64,000 nt of DNA, from positions 2,143,501-2,207,500 of the forward strand of contig NZ_JAHREN010000001.1 of the NCBI RefSeq assembly GCF_019084075.1, in the 5' to 3' direction. Source of the stretch: Siccirubricoccus sp. G192. GTDB lineage: Bacteria; Pseudomonadota; Alphaproteobacteria; Acetobacterales; Acetobacteraceae. Below, piece by piece: positions 54,975-64,000 of the stretch. The position numbers and the translations under genes were made by a program. The number at the start of each line of letters is the position of its first letter. Position 1 is the stretch's first letter. The notes under the pieces were generated by a model. The model ran no database searches and was not told where the DNA came from. It saw only the letters and a program-made list of their open reading frames with translations.

Positions 54975-57401
54975 TCAGGCGACGAGCCGCGAGCGGCGCT
55001 GCTGCCGCAATACATCCTCGATCCAGCGGTCGAGCCGGGCAGTTTCCGCCTCGGCCTCGGCGCGGTCGGGATAGGCCTCCTCGAAGCGGAGCGACAGCCA
55101 GCGCCAGGCGACCAGGCGCTTATGGGTCTTCTCGGCGCGCTCCAGCTCCTCGCGGGTGGCGCGTTCCGGGGCGGGCAGGCGGCCGGCGGTGGGGGGCGCC
55201 ACCGGGCGGCCGCCGCCATGCTCCACCGCCCAGCGGGCGAGGCGGGAGACGCCGTTGTCCCGCTCATCCACCGGACACAGCGCATAGGTCCAGCGGTCGA
55301 GCAGACCGAGGCCGCCCACGCCATCCACCGCGGAGGCCACCGCCAGCGCCTGTTCCATGTCGGCCAGGCGGTAATTCGGGTCATCGGTGCGGAGCACGGC
55401 GCGGCGGATTCGGGAGAGCACGCCGTAGAGGCTGTCCGAGCCGATCTCGGCCGCGACGGCCGCGACGATATCGGCATCCGGCTGCACCTGCGGCCGCAGG
55501 TCCTGCGGCACCGCGGGCGGCGCGTTCAGCATCATGCGCACGAAATCCGGGCTGCCGCCGCCGGCCAGGACGGAGACCACGCCTTCCTCGAACCGCCCGA
55601 AGCGGCCGGCGCGGCCGCCGATCTGCTTGATCTCCTGCGCGTTCAGCTCGCGCTTGCCCTCACCGTCGAATTTGCGGAGCGTCGAGAAGACCACGCGGCG
55701 AATCGGCAGGTTCAACCCCATGCCGATGGCATCCGTCGCCACCAGCACATCGGCATCGCCATCGCGGAAGCGGGCGGCTTCGGCGCGCCGCACCTCCGGG
55801 CTGAGCGCGCCATAGACCACGGCGACGCGCTTGCCGCGCTTCACCAATTCGGCGCGGAAATCCAGGACGTCGCGGCGGGAGAAGGCCACCAGCGCATCAC
55901 CGGATTTGAGGTCGCCGAGCGCCACCGGTTTGGAAGCCGGGGTGAGCGGTCCCTTGCGCTCCAGTGTCACCTCCTCCATCGGGTCGCCGCAGAGGCCGGC
56001 GATACGGCGCACCAGGGTCGCGCATTCCGGCGCTCCGAGCACAAACACGTCCCGCGCCGGGGCGCCCATGATGGCGGCGGTCCAGGCGGCGCCGCGGTCG
56101 CGGTCCTGCAGCATCTGCGCCTCATCCACCACGGCGACATCGACCGGGGCCTGGAAGGGGCACATCTCGACCGTGGCGGCGAGGTGCCGGCTGCCCGGCA
56201 CCGGCATCCGCTCCTCGCCGGTGGAGAGCGAGGCGGCGATGCCGCGGCTGCCGAGCGCCTCGCGGGATTCATGCGCGAGCAGGCGGAGCGGCGCCAGCGC
56301 CAACCCGCTTTCCGCCTGGGCCAGCCGGTCCAGCGCGGTATGGCTCTTGCCCGAATTGGTCGGGCCGGTGACCAGGGTGATGCGCCGGTTCAGGGCGCGC
56401 GCCGTGGCGAAATGCCCGGCATAGCGATCGAGCGCCGCGACCCGCGCCACCGCGGCATTCGCACCACGGCCGAGCTTCAGCGCCGGCGCGGCGGGCTTGC
56501 CGCGCTTCCTGCCGGTGGCCGGTGGCTGCTCCGTCTCCCGCCAGGTGATGACCTGGGGGCGCAGCTTCACCAGTTCAGCGGGGTCGGATTCCCAGCGCTC
56601 CTGGCCCTTGCCGCGGGCGGGGATGCGGCGGGCCACCGGGATCAGGTTCAGCCCGATCCAGCGCAGCGCCTCCTTGTCGGAACAGCCGAGCAGGCCGGGC
56701 ACCTGGCGGAATTCCACCAGGCTGCGTTCCCATTCCCGCAGCCGCGCCTCCTCCTCGCGCCGCAGTGCGCGGGCGGCGGCCTCGGCGGCGCGGTGCTCCT
56801 GGCGGCGGCGGGCCTCGACCTGGGCCACGGCACTGACGAAGCGGGTGGCGGCGGGGCCTTCCAGCCCATGCGCCGCGGCGATGGCGCGGGCCAGTTCCTC
56901 ATGCCGTTCGGCCGGCAGCGGGCCGAGCCCGGCATCGGCGATCTCGGCCACCACGCTCTCGATGGCCGCGCCGGGCTTGGCGCCGGCGGCGCGGAAGCGG
57001 ACGGCCAGCACGGCATCGAGCGCCGCCAGTAAGGCGCCATCATCGGCCAAGGGATCGGTGATGGCGGCCGCGGCAGTGGTGGAATCGGCCCGGCGCACCC
57101 AGATGCGGCCGGCCCGGTTGGCCAGGTCGTTGAGCCGGGCGGTCCAGCCGCGGCGGCGCACCTCGCAGAGCGCCTGGCCAATCGAATCGGCATCGGCGGG
57201 CATGCGCCGCTCGACCAGCCGGATCAGCATCGGCATCTCGCGCGGCGTGACGGTGAAGGCGCCGGTCTCGATGGCGGCCTCGATCGCCGCTTCGGCGGGG
57301 GAGGCGCTGGGGCGGCGCGGTTCCAGGAAGGCCACGGGCGTGGCAAGGCTGTCTTCCGGGCTTTCGCCCAGACTGGGGAAAACCCCGGTGGAGTCGTTCA
57401 A
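54975..57401 (-). CDS. SUV3-like ATP-dependent RNA helicase
   Basis: About 808 residues from TTG 57401, chosen because GGAG precedes it at 8 nt and the sequence upstream is not coding-like. An N-terminal region of about 330 residues with an Ala/Arg/Glu coiled-coil precedes the helicase core. Walker A is GPTNSGKS, the DEAD-equivalent is VVDEAQML, ATDAIGMGLNLPIRRVVFSTL and QIGGRAGRFG mark motifs V and VI. This is the SUV3/mitochondrial degradosome type common in alphaproteobacteria. It is 19 bp upstream of the DEAD-box gene, so RNA turnover is the likely shared role. Confidence 0.88.
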   Translation of the reverse strand: MNDSTGVFPSLGESPEDSLATPVAFLEPRRPSASPAEAAIEAAIETGAFTVTPREMPMLIRLVERRMPADADSIGQALCEVRRRGWTARLNDLANRAGRIWVRRADSTTAAAAITDPLADDGALLAALDAVLAVRFRAAGAKPGAAIESVVAEIADAGLGPLPAERHEELARAIAAAHGLEGPAATRFVSAVAQVEARRRQEHRAAEAAARALRREEEARLREWERSLVEFRQVPGLLGCSDKEALRWIGLNLIPVARRIPARGKGQERWESDPAELVKLRPQVITWRETEQPPATGRKRGKPAAPALKLGRGANAAVARVAALDRYAGHFATARALNRRITLVTGPTNSGKSHTALDRLAQAESGLALAPLRLLAHESREALGSRGIAASLSTGEERMPVPGSRHLAATVEMCPFQAPVDVAVVDEAQMLQDRDRGAAWTAAIMGAPARDVFVLGAPECATLVRRIAGLCGDPMEEVTLERKGPLTPASKPVALGDLKSGDALVAFSRRDVLDFRAELVKRGKRVAVVYGALSPEVRRAEAARFRDGDADVLVATDAIGMGLNLPIRRVVFSTLRKFDGEGKRELNAQEIKQIGGRAGRFGRFEEGVVSVLAGGGSPDFVRMMLNAPPAVPQDLRPQVQPDADIVAAVAAEIGSDSLYGVLSRIRRAVLRTDDPNYRLADMEQALAVASAVDGVGGLGLLDRWTYALCPVDERDNGVSRLARWAVEHGGGRPVAPPTAGRLPAPERATREELERAEKTHKRLVAWRWLSLRFEEAYPDRAEAEAETARLDRWIEDVLRQQRRSRLVA

Positions 57402-57590
57402 ACCATGATCTCCGCGGCCCGATCGGGGCTGCGTTGGGAGTGTGCCGGTGCGCCTTGGGCCTGCCCCGGCTGGGGCTGCGGCGTCCGGCGAGTGGGCCTG
57501 GATAGGCTTCTGGATGGCGGCGCCGGGACGAAACCCTGCCCGAGGCCGCAACGGCCAGTCCGGCAGGCAGCCGGTTCGTCGGCGCGGCTG

Positions 57591-57613
57591 GGCAGGATGT
57601 AGTGTATCCTGCC
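57591..57613. promoter_or_regulatory. Operator-like inverted repeat in a divergent promoter region
   Basis: GGCAGGAT and ATCCTGCC are separated by seven bases, between the divergent SUV3-like helicase and EamA transporter starts (285-bp gap). It is the clearest symmetric element in that gap. The regulator is unknown; a hairpin in RNA is an alternative reading. Confidence 0.4.
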
Positions 57614-57686
57614 TGGAATTGCCACCACCGCCTCCGGGTTCCATGTTGCGCCGCGAAAAATTGGCCGGGCGGGGTAAAGAGCAGAG

Positions 57687-58610
57687 GTGAAGGACGATCT
57701 TGGGACCCCGCCGCCGGCGGCTGTCACCTGGCGGGGGCCCGAGCGCCGCCTGCTGCTCGGCATCCTGTTCATCTGCCTGGCGGGGCTGCTGTTTCCGGTG
57801 ATGGGCGGCTTCGCCAAGATCCTGGGGGCCGACTATTCCTCGCTCCAGGTCTCCTGGGCGCGGGCCTTCGGCCATATCCTGTTCATGCTGGCCACATTCC
57901 TGCCGCGCTACGGGCCCGGGATGCTGCGGACCCGGCGGCCGGGGCTGCAATTGGCGCGGTCGGCGACGCTCTTCACCTCCAATCTCTGTTTCTTCTATGC
58001 CGTCACCTTCATCCCGCTGGCCCAGGCCGCCTCGATCAGCCTCACCGCGCCGCTGATCGTGGCCATCCTGGCCTGGCCGATGCTGGGGGAGCGCACCACG
58101 CCGGGGCGGGTCGCCGCGCTGCTGGTGGGCTTCGCGGGCGTGCTGATCGTGATCCGGCCGGGGATGGCGGTGTTCCACTGGGCCTCGGTCTTCGTGCTGG
58201 CCAGCGCGACCTCCTACGGAATCTACCAGATCCTGACCCGGCGGATCGCCGGCACCGACCCGCCGGAGACCTCGGCCTTCTACAGTTCCGCCGTCGGCGC
58301 CTTCGGCATGCTGCTGGTGATCCCCTTCGTCTGGAAGACGCCGGCCACCCTGTTCGACCTGGCGCTGTTCTGCGGCACCGGGGTGCTGGGCGCGCTCGGG
58401 CATTACTGCGTGGCGCGGGCGATGACCTATGCGCCGGCCAATATCATCTCGCCCTTCCAGTATTTCCAACTCCTGGGCTCGGTGGCGGTGGGCTGGCTGT
58501 TCTTCGCCGACCTGCCGGATGCGGCCACCTGGCTCGGCGCCGGGATCATCATCGCCGCCGGGCTTTATATCGGCTGGAGCCAGACGAGGGCGAAGCCACC
58601 GGCGGCGTGA
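57687..58610 (+). CDS. EamA/DMT-family transporter
   Basis: 307 residues with ten predicted helices in two EamA repeats. The first begins LLGILFICLAGLLFPVMGGFAKIL, the second SYGIYQILTRRIAGTD. PLIVAILAWPMLGER closes the first repeat, and VGWLFFADLPDAATWLGAGIIIAAGLYI the second. It is probably an exporter of metabolites. The start is a GTG at 57687 with a weak ribosome site. Confidence 0.88.
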   Translation: MKDDLGTPPPAAVTWRGPERRLLLGILFICLAGLLFPVMGGFAKILGADYSSLQVSWARAFGHILFMLATFLPRYGPGMLRTRRPGLQLARSATLFTSNLCFFYAVTFIPLAQAASISLTAPLIVAILAWPMLGERTTPGRVAALLVGFAGVLIVIRPGMAVFHWASVFVLASATSYGIYQILTRRIAGTDPPETSAFYSSAVGAFGMLLVIPFVWKTPATLFDLALFCGTGVLGALGHYCVARAMTYAPANIISPFQYFQLLGSVAVGWLFFADLPDAATWLGAGIIIAAGLYIGWSQTRAKPPAA

Positions 58611-58655
58611 TGCCGCGCCGGGAAATGCAGGCCCGCCTGCGGCGTTGTCCCGGCC

Positions 58656-59723
58656 ATGAAGCCCGATGACGCCAATGGCAGGCTGCCGCCGGACCAGCGC
58701 CCCTTCCGGGTGCTGCTGATCGCCGGCTCCAACCGGCGGCAATACAACTGCCCCGGGGTGGATTCGAAATCCCGCGCGCTGATGCTGCGCATGGCCGGGC
58801 GCCTGCCGCAGGACTGGGAGACCGACTACGAGGATCTCGGCAATGTCTATGGCCGGGCGCGCATCCAGAGTTGCAATGCCTGCGTCTCAACCGCCATGGC
58901 GCTCTGCGTCTGGCCCTGCAATTGCTACGAGCCGGGCAACAAGGACGAGCCCGACCTGATGTGGGACCTCGACCTCTATGCAAGGCTCGACCTGGCCGAT
59001 GCCTGGGCGGTGATCGGACCGGTGAATTGGTATGCGCCCAGCAGCAACCTGAAGCTGATGTTCGACCGCCTGGTCTGCATGAATGGCGGCAACCCGCGCG
59101 AGGAGCTGATCCGGCACAAGGACCCGGAACTCGCCATGAAGCTGGAACGGTCGCCGGAATGGGAGGCGCTCAGCCTCAACCACCTGGAGGGCCGCACCGC
59201 CGGGTTCTTCTGCTACACCGATGACGGGGCCAATGAGATCGGCGCCACCGGCCGCCCGAAGATCCTGCGCCACAAAGACTGGTTCGACCCGGCGCGGGAA
59301 CCCTTCGAGGACGAGCGCCAGGCCTATGCGCCGCTGGTCTGGCAATGCCGCTATGGCGGGGTGGAGGTGCCGGATGCGCTCTGGGCCCATGCCCGTACCG
59401 GGGTCGGCCTGCCCTATAGCCAGAACCAGGCCGAGGACATGGTGCGCGAGGACGGCTTCATGCGCGCCTTCGATGCCTGGACCGGCCGCTTCGCCGAATT
59501 CGTCGCGGCCAAGGGCAGGGTGGAGCCCGGCCAATGGCGGGCCTATGGCCACCGGGTGCCGGGCCACCGCTTCGCCGATCTCCGGCTGAAATGGCGGGAA
59601 TGGCGGATGGGCCTCGGCCTGCCGCCCGCCGGTTCCTCCCCGGCGGAGCAGCAGGCGGGCGGGCTGAACCAGGACGCGACGCTGCGGCCGGCAACCGGCG
59701 AGGGCGAGAAACTGCGGCGCTGA
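58656..59723 (+). CDS. Flavodoxin-fold NAD(P)H-dependent reductase-like protein with Cys cluster
   Basis: 355 residues. The flavodoxin-like fold is shown by FRVLLIAGSNRRQYNCPGVDSKS, then DAWAVIGPVNWYAPSSNLKLMFDRL. Between them is a Cys-rich stretch, CNACVSTAMALCVWPCNCYE, resembling iron-sulfur flavoproteins or a metal site, though the usual spacing is extended. The C-terminal 120 residues form an extension not typical of FMN reductases. The partner is unknown. It is convergent with the PRTase-kinase gene, 3 bp apart. Confidence 0.7.
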   Translation: MKPDDANGRLPPDQRPFRVLLIAGSNRRQYNCPGVDSKSRALMLRMAGRLPQDWETDYEDLGNVYGRARIQSCNACVSTAMALCVWPCNCYEPGNKDEPDLMWDLDLYARLDLADAWAVIGPVNWYAPSSNLKLMFDRLVCMNGGNPREELIRHKDPELAMKLERSPEWEALSLNHLEGRTAGFFCYTDDGANEIGATGRPKILRHKDWFDPAREPFEDERQAYAPLVWQCRYGGVEVPDALWAHARTGVGLPYSQNQAEDMVREDGFMRAFDAWTGRFAEFVAAKGRVEPGQWRAYGHRVPGHRFADLRLKWREWRMGLGLPPAGSSPAEQQAGGLNQDATLRPATGEGEKLRR

Positions 59724-59726
59724 GCC

Positions 59727-61461
59727 TCATCCGATCAGGCGGCGCAGCCCGGCGGCATAACGCGCGGCGGCGGCGCCGAGCCGCGAGGCTTCCGCCGGCC
59801 AGGCGCCGCAGGACGCGGCGGCCATGCTGCAGGCACCCATCTGGAAGGCCAGGTAGCAGATGCCATAGAGGCGCAGCAGGTCCGGGCTGATCGGCCGGCC
59901 GGTGTCCCGCTCCAGCGCGGCGCGGAGGGTCTCGGCATCCAGGCCAAGCTCCACCACCGCCCCCGCGATGTCCCAGGCCAGGTCCTGGCAGCCCAGCAGG
60001 TCGTGCCCGGCATGGTGGTCCACCGCGTCCGATTTCAGCAGGCGCCCATCGGGCAGGACCAGCCATTCCCAAGGGTGCAACCTGTTGTCGGTGGCGATGC
60101 GCCGGACCGTGGCCTCAAGGCAGGGCAGATCGGGCTCGCGCCGGCGCAGGGCATGGGTGGCGGCTTCGCCCAGGGCCTCGGCGGTGTTCCGGCGGGCCAT
60201 CTCCCAGAGCAGGGCGAGCGGGGCGCCGGTGCCAGGCCCGGCCGGGAAATGCCGGGCGCGGAAGCCGAGATAGCGCAGCAGCGGCGCGAGGAGGGCCGCC
60301 GGATCGTGGGGGCACTGGTCCAGGCCGCGGGCTTCGGGCAGGAATTCCTCTACCAGGAAGCCGTGGCGGCGGCCGGCCACCGGGGGCGACAAGCCGGCCT
60401 CGGCGAGGGCGGCCGCCATGCCCGCCTGCCGCGCCGCATCCGCACCCAGCCCGGTGAATTTCAGCAGCCAGGGACGCCCCCCCAGCCCGCAGCAGGAATT
60501 TGCGGCGCTCCTGCTGCGGATTCACCGCGGGCCACTCGGCTTCCGAGGCATAGCGGAGGGCGCGCCAGCCGCCGCCGGAAATGTCACGCAGCGGCGCCTC
60601 GGCCAGGCCGGTCAGATCGGCCACCCAGGCAGGCAGGCGGTGCCGCGGGTCGGGGGCCTCCAGGACCAGCGCATCGAAGCTGGTGAGGTGGCGCGGCGCG
60701 GATTGCCAGCGGGCGCGGTGGCGCGGGCTGGCCATGGGGCCGGGATCACCGGCATGGCCCGGGAAGAAATGCAGGCGGCCTGGGGCGACACCGCCATCCT
60801 CCAGGAAATCCGCGACCGCGCCCATGGAACTGCCGGAAAGGCCCGGCCCCTCATCCACGATGGCGAAATCGCCGGCGCCCTCCAGCAGCGCGGCGGCGGC
60901 CGATGGCGAGAGGGCAAGCTGCCGCCCGAAGGGATGCCCCACCGGCCGCAGCGTGACCGGCGGTGCTGCGCCCAGCGCGCTGGCCACCAGGCTCGCCAGC
61001 GGCGCGCCGATGCTGCGCAGTCCGATGACCCGGGTTTGCGGGCCAAGCCCCGCCTTGGCCGCCGCGTCCAGATAGGCTTCGGGATAGAGGGCGTAGAAGG
61101 CGAAGCCCTCGGCGCGTTTCGGCGCGATGGTCTCCGGCAGCGGCCCTGGCAGCACGGGTTCCGGCAGCGGCGGCAGCCGGGTGAAGGCGCTGGACCAGGA
61201 GAGCCCGATGGCCTCGGCCAGGCGCAGCAGTAGCGCCATCGCGGCATCCTGCAGCGGCGATGGCGCGTCATGGCCGCGCTGCTCGAACTCCGCATCCGCC
61301 AGGCCCTGCGCCAATTCCCCGGCGGCCACGAAGGCATCGGCCAGGGCGCCGTGGCGGATGATGCCCGGCGGCATCGCCGCTGTATCGCGCAGCGCCTGGG
61401 CGAGGGCGGCCAGCAAGGCCTGCGGTGGCTCCCGCCGCGGGGCGTCACCGAAGACCAGCAT
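59727..61461 (-). CDS. Fused phosphoribosyltransferase-like / APH-type kinase-like protein (one frameshift)
   Basis: About 577 residues after skipping one extra base in a seven-C run (60477-60483). Residues about 110-260 look like a PRTase fold: TRVIGLRSIGAPLASLVASAL, then DFAIVDEGPGLSGSSMGAV in the place of the PRPP-binding loop. From about 330 on, it looks like an aminoglycoside-phosphotransferase-type kinase: LLKFTGLG (nucleotide Lys), HGFLVEEFLPEARGL (hinge), TDNRLHPWEWLVLPDG (catalytic loop, altered) and DLAWDIAG. The catalytic loop lacks the standard Asn, so activity may differ. It is 9 bp downstream of the CgeB-like operon. The function is unknown. Confidence 0.6.
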
Positions 61462-61470
61462 CCGCGCGGC

Positions 61471-62596
61471 TCAGCTTCCCACGAGGCGCCGGACGGCGGC
61501 GGCGGGCTGGAGCTGCGTCTTGCGCTCCCGCGCCTCGATCAGATGCGCTTCGAGTTCGGCGGCGCGATGCGCGGCGGTATGTTCCGCCAGGACGCGTTCT
61601 CGCGCGGCTGACGCCTGGCTCCGCCGGGCGGCCTCGGGGCGGTCGCGCAGGGCGGCGAGAACCTGCTCCGGCGTCTCGGCCAGGGTGATCTCCCGGCGCG
61701 GGTCGAACAGCGTCCCGATGCCCTCCCATCGGTCGGAGATGAGGGGCGTGCCGCAGGCCGCGGCCTCGAAGAGCCGGACGCTGGGGCTGTAGCCGGCGCG
61801 GATCATGTCGGCGCGGGTGACATTCAGCGTGTAGCGGCTGGCCGCATAGAAGGCGGGGTGGTCGGCGGGGGGAGACATGCTCCAGCCGCTCGACATTGGC
61901 GGGCCAGTCGATTTCGGCCGGGTATTGCGGCCCGGCCACCACGAAGCGCAGCGCCGGCGCGCGGCGGGCCGGCTCCAGCAGCAGGCGGTCCAGGGTCGGC
62001 TGGCGGTCGGCGCTATAGGTGCCGAGATAGCTGAGGTCCCACCGCGTCGGTGCCTGCATCGGCCGATAGGCCGCGGCATCCACCGAACAGTAGAGCGGCC
62101 GCGCGGCGGGCGAGCCGTAGCGGTCCATCAGCCGCCGCAGCGTCGGGCCGCCGGTGAAGGAGAGATAGAGGTCGTAGCCCGGGATCAGCGCCGGCGAGAG
62201 GTATTCCTCGTCGCCGCGCTCCAGCTTGGCCAGCGTGACCGGCGTGTCGATGTCGTAGAAGGCGGTGACGCCATGCGCCGCATCCTGCACCAGCCGGCCG
62301 ACCGCCACCCCCTCCGGCACATAGGAGCCGAGGATGACGGCATCGGCCGCGGCGATGGCCCCGCGCCAGGACTGCAGCGCGGCCAAGTCCGGGTAGAATT
62401 CCAGGCGGCAGAAGTCCGGCGCGGGCAGGTCGCGCTCCGCCGCGTACCAGGGCACGTCCCGCTCCAGGAACAGCACGCGGTGGCCGCGGCCGGCGAAGGC
62501 TTTCAGCAGGGCGCGGAAGGTGGTGGCATGGCCATTGCCCCAGGCCGAGGAGAGGCTGAGGCCGAGCACCACGACATCGAGCGGCGGCTGCCTCAT
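61471..62596 (-). CDS. CgeB-like glycosyltransferase (one frameshift)
   Basis: About 374 residues after skipping one base in a six-G run (61867-61872). The N-terminal half starts VVVLGLSLSSAWGNGHATTFRALL. The C-terminal half has the CgeB/GT-B signals HPAFYAASRYTLNVTRADMI, SPSVRLFEAAACGTPLISD and WEGIGTLF. The donor and acceptor are unknown. Its ATG overlaps the stop of the next CgeB gene (62593-62596). The frame break is probably an error because both halves fit one family. Confidence 0.78.
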
Positions 62597-63687
62597 GCGG
62601 CGCTCCTGCCTGCCTTCCGGACCGCCTCGTCCCGCAACAGCGCATCCACCTCGGCGCCGCGCCGGGCATAGGTATGGCCGGCGAGGATGCGGGCACGGCC
62701 TGCCGCGCCGATCGCCCGGGCGCGTTCGGGGGTCAGCGCCGCGACATGCGCGGCGACATCCTGGGCGTCGCGCGCCACCAGCACCTCCTCGCCCTCCTTC
62801 AGGAACAGCTCCAGCCCGACCCAGGCATCGGTGATGAGGCAGGCGCCGCCGCCCGCTGCCTCGAAGACCCGCGTCGCCGGCGAGAAACCGGTCGCCGCCA
62901 TGCTGTCGCGGGCGATGTTGAGCACCGCGAGCGGCGTGCTGTTGAAGGCATTGTGCTCGCGCGTATAGACATGGCCGAGCCGACGCACATTCGGCGCCAT
63001 CTCCTTTGTCTCCCAGCCATTGCCGCCGATCAGGAAGCGCCGCTCCGGCAGCCGTGCCGCGGGGTCCAGGAAGAACTGCTCCACCCGCGCCTCCCGGTCC
63101 GGCAGGCGATTGCCGAGGAAGGCGAGGTCGGCGGCGAAGCGCGGCTCGGGCGGCACGGGATGGTGCGTGGCGGGGTCGAGCGCGTTGTAGACCGGCACGC
63201 AGCGGCGGGCGCCGAAACCCTCATAGGCTTCGACCACCGGCGGGCCGCCGCCATAGGTGAGCACGAGGTCCAGCGCCGGCAGCATGCGGCGCAGCGGATG
63301 CTCCGGGGCGGCACCGATCTCGGCCAGGGTGGCGGGCGCATCGACATCCCAGAAGATGCGGATGGCCTCCGGCCGGGCCGCCGCCATCGTGCCTTGCAGC
63401 AGCGCATCGTCGAAGACGCCGACGCCGCTGGCCTTCACCACCACATCCGCGCGCGCCGCCGCGGCGACGACGCCGCGCAGCGCCGCCTCGGTCGCGGGGT
63501 AGACCACCACCTCGGCCCAATCGGGGGGCTCCATGTCGCGGTGCTGCTGCCGGTCGAAGGCATCGGGTTCGTAGAAGGTGATGGCATGGCCGCGCCGCGC
63601 CAGGTCGCCCAGCATCCCGCGGTAATAGGTGGCTGCGCCGTTCCAGTAGGAGGAGAGCAGGCTGGACCCGTAGAAGGCGATCTTCAT
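62593..63687 (-). CDS. CgeB-like glycosyltransferase
   Basis: 364 residues from ATG 63687 after GGAG. It is intact: KIAFYGSSLLSSYWNGAATYYRGML at the N-terminus, AIRIFWDVDAPATLAEI, LVLTYGGGPPVVEAY, then AFNSTPLAVLNIARDSM, SPATRVFEAAGGGACLITD. It resembles its two neighbours, so the operon holds three related glycosyltransferases. Its start overlaps the third gene's stop by ATGA. Confidence 0.82.
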   Translation of the reverse strand: MKIAFYGSSLLSSYWNGAATYYRGMLGDLARRGHAITFYEPDAFDRQQHRDMEPPDWAEVVVYPATEAALRGVVAAAARADVVVKASGVGVFDDALLQGTMAAARPEAIRIFWDVDAPATLAEIGAAPEHPLRRMLPALDLVLTYGGGPPVVEAYEGFGARRCVPVYNALDPATHHPVPPEPRFAADLAFLGNRLPDREARVEQFFLDPAARLPERRFLIGGNGWETKEMAPNVRRLGHVYTREHNAFNSTPLAVLNIARDSMAATGFSPATRVFEAAGGGACLITDAWVGLELFLKEGEEVLVARDAQDVAAHVAALTPERARAIGAAGRARILAGHTYARRGAEVDALLRDEAVRKAGRSAA

Positions 63688-64000
63688 GCGGCGTTCTCCG
63701 TCACGTCCCGCTGGCGGAGGCTGGCCAGGATGCCGAGCAGCTCCTGCACCCGATGCGCGCAACTGTGGCGCGCGCGGATGCGCTCCAGCCCGCTGGCGAC
63801 CAGCGAGGCGCGCAGGCCCGCATCCTGCCGCAGCGCTTTCAGATGGCGCAGCATCTCCGCCTCGTCGCGGGCCAGCAGGTAGTCCTGGCCGGGGCGGAAC
63901 AGGCCCTCGCTGTCCCGCCAGGGCGCGGAGACCAGCGGGATGCCGCAGGCCAGGGCCTCGAAGACGCGGATGGTGGGAATCCCGGGCAGGAGATCGACAT
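63684..64000 (-). CDS. CgeB-like glycosyltransferase, partial (runs off the window)
   Basis: The C-terminal roughly 105 residues only. It contains LPGIPTIRVFEALACGIPLVS, then FRPGQDYLLARDEAEML, matching the C-terminal donor-binding end of the two genes downstream. The stop overlaps the next gene's ATG (63684-63687). The 5' part lies beyond base 64000. Confidence 0.78.
   Translation of the reverse strand, partial: VDLLPGIPTIRVFEALACGIPLVSAPWRDSEGLFRPGQDYLLARDEAEMLRHLKALRQDAGLRASLVASGLERIRARHSCAHRVQELLGILASLRQRDVTENAA

Noticed and set aside
57402..58742. N-terminal extension of the SUV3-like helicase by about 445 codons
   Set aside because: The extension runs antisense to the EamA transporter and lacks helicase-family sequence. 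A TTG with GGAG at 57401 fits the start better.

Overview
This 64 kb window is very GC-rich, densely packed alphaproteobacterial chromosome. Several features point to the Acetobacteraceae (Roseomonas-like bacteria), although this is an inference and no rRNA or tRNA gene was seen to confirm it. The features are a C30 carotenoid/squalene gene set, two complete branched-chain amino-acid-type (Liv) ABC transporters, CaiB-type CoA transferases, a Bug-type solute receptor, and the psd-pssA phospholipid pair. Many genes are joined by 4-bp ATGA overlaps.

Layout. (a) 0.3-2.9 kb: sugar oxidation, with an SDR, a uronate dehydrogenase (udh) and an aldose 1-epimerase. (b) 3.0-4.9 kb: a DUF3140 protein with a histone-H1-like basic repeat tail. 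A general-stress (EcfG-type) promoter candidate lies upstream and a strong hairpin terminator downstream. (c) 5.2-15.0 kb: an acyl-CoA dehydrogenase, then a C30 carotenoid operon of two CrtN/CrtP-like desaturases, an acyltransferase, a glycosyltransferase, a single HpnC-HpnD fusion and HpnE. Together these would make squalene from farnesyl diphosphate, desaturate or oxidise it, and glycosylate and acylate the product. (d) 15.2-20.4 kb: NorE/NorF-like proteins, a LOG-family protein, a cytochrome c' / cytochrome b561 pair, a membrane protein and a LysM protein. (e) 20.4-22.1 kb: psd-pssA. (f) 22.2-26.0 kb: a luciferase-like monooxygenase, two alpha/beta hydrolases and an SDR. (g) 26.1-30.8 kb: Liv transporter 1. 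(h) 31-39.3 kb: CoA transferase, flavin-dependent monooxygenase, dienelactone hydrolase, MFS transporter, flavin reductase and sulfatase-fold hydrolase. A 25-codon hydrophobic ORF with a near-perfect Shine-Dalgarno sequence and its own hairpin lies just upstream of the sulfatase. (i) 39.6-45.6 kb: Liv transporter 2, with its receptor gene separated from the permease genes by a DUF421 pair. (j) 45.7-51.0 kb: CMD protein, MFS, amidohydrolase, CoA transferase and Bug receptor. (k) 51-57.4 kb: PepF peptidase, an AT-hook protein, a DEAD-box RNA helicase and a SUV3-like helicase. (l) 57.7-59.7 kb: EamA exporter and a flavodoxin-fold protein. (m) 59.7-64 kb: a translationally coupled operon of three CgeB-like glycosyltransferases and a two-domain protein that looks like a phosphoribosyltransferase fused to an APH-type kinase.

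Nine +1 frame disruptions break seven otherwise well-conserved genes, and most fall in runs of 6-9 G or C. I treat them as probable sequence errors and give each gene as one reconstructed CDS, but genuine pseudogenes cannot be excluded from sequence alone. The first 274 bases hold no recognisable gene.

The most unusual items are the phosphoribosyltransferase-kinase fusion with the CgeB operon, the HpnC-HpnD fusion, the tiny hydrophobic ORF, and the stress-promoter/H1-like gene.
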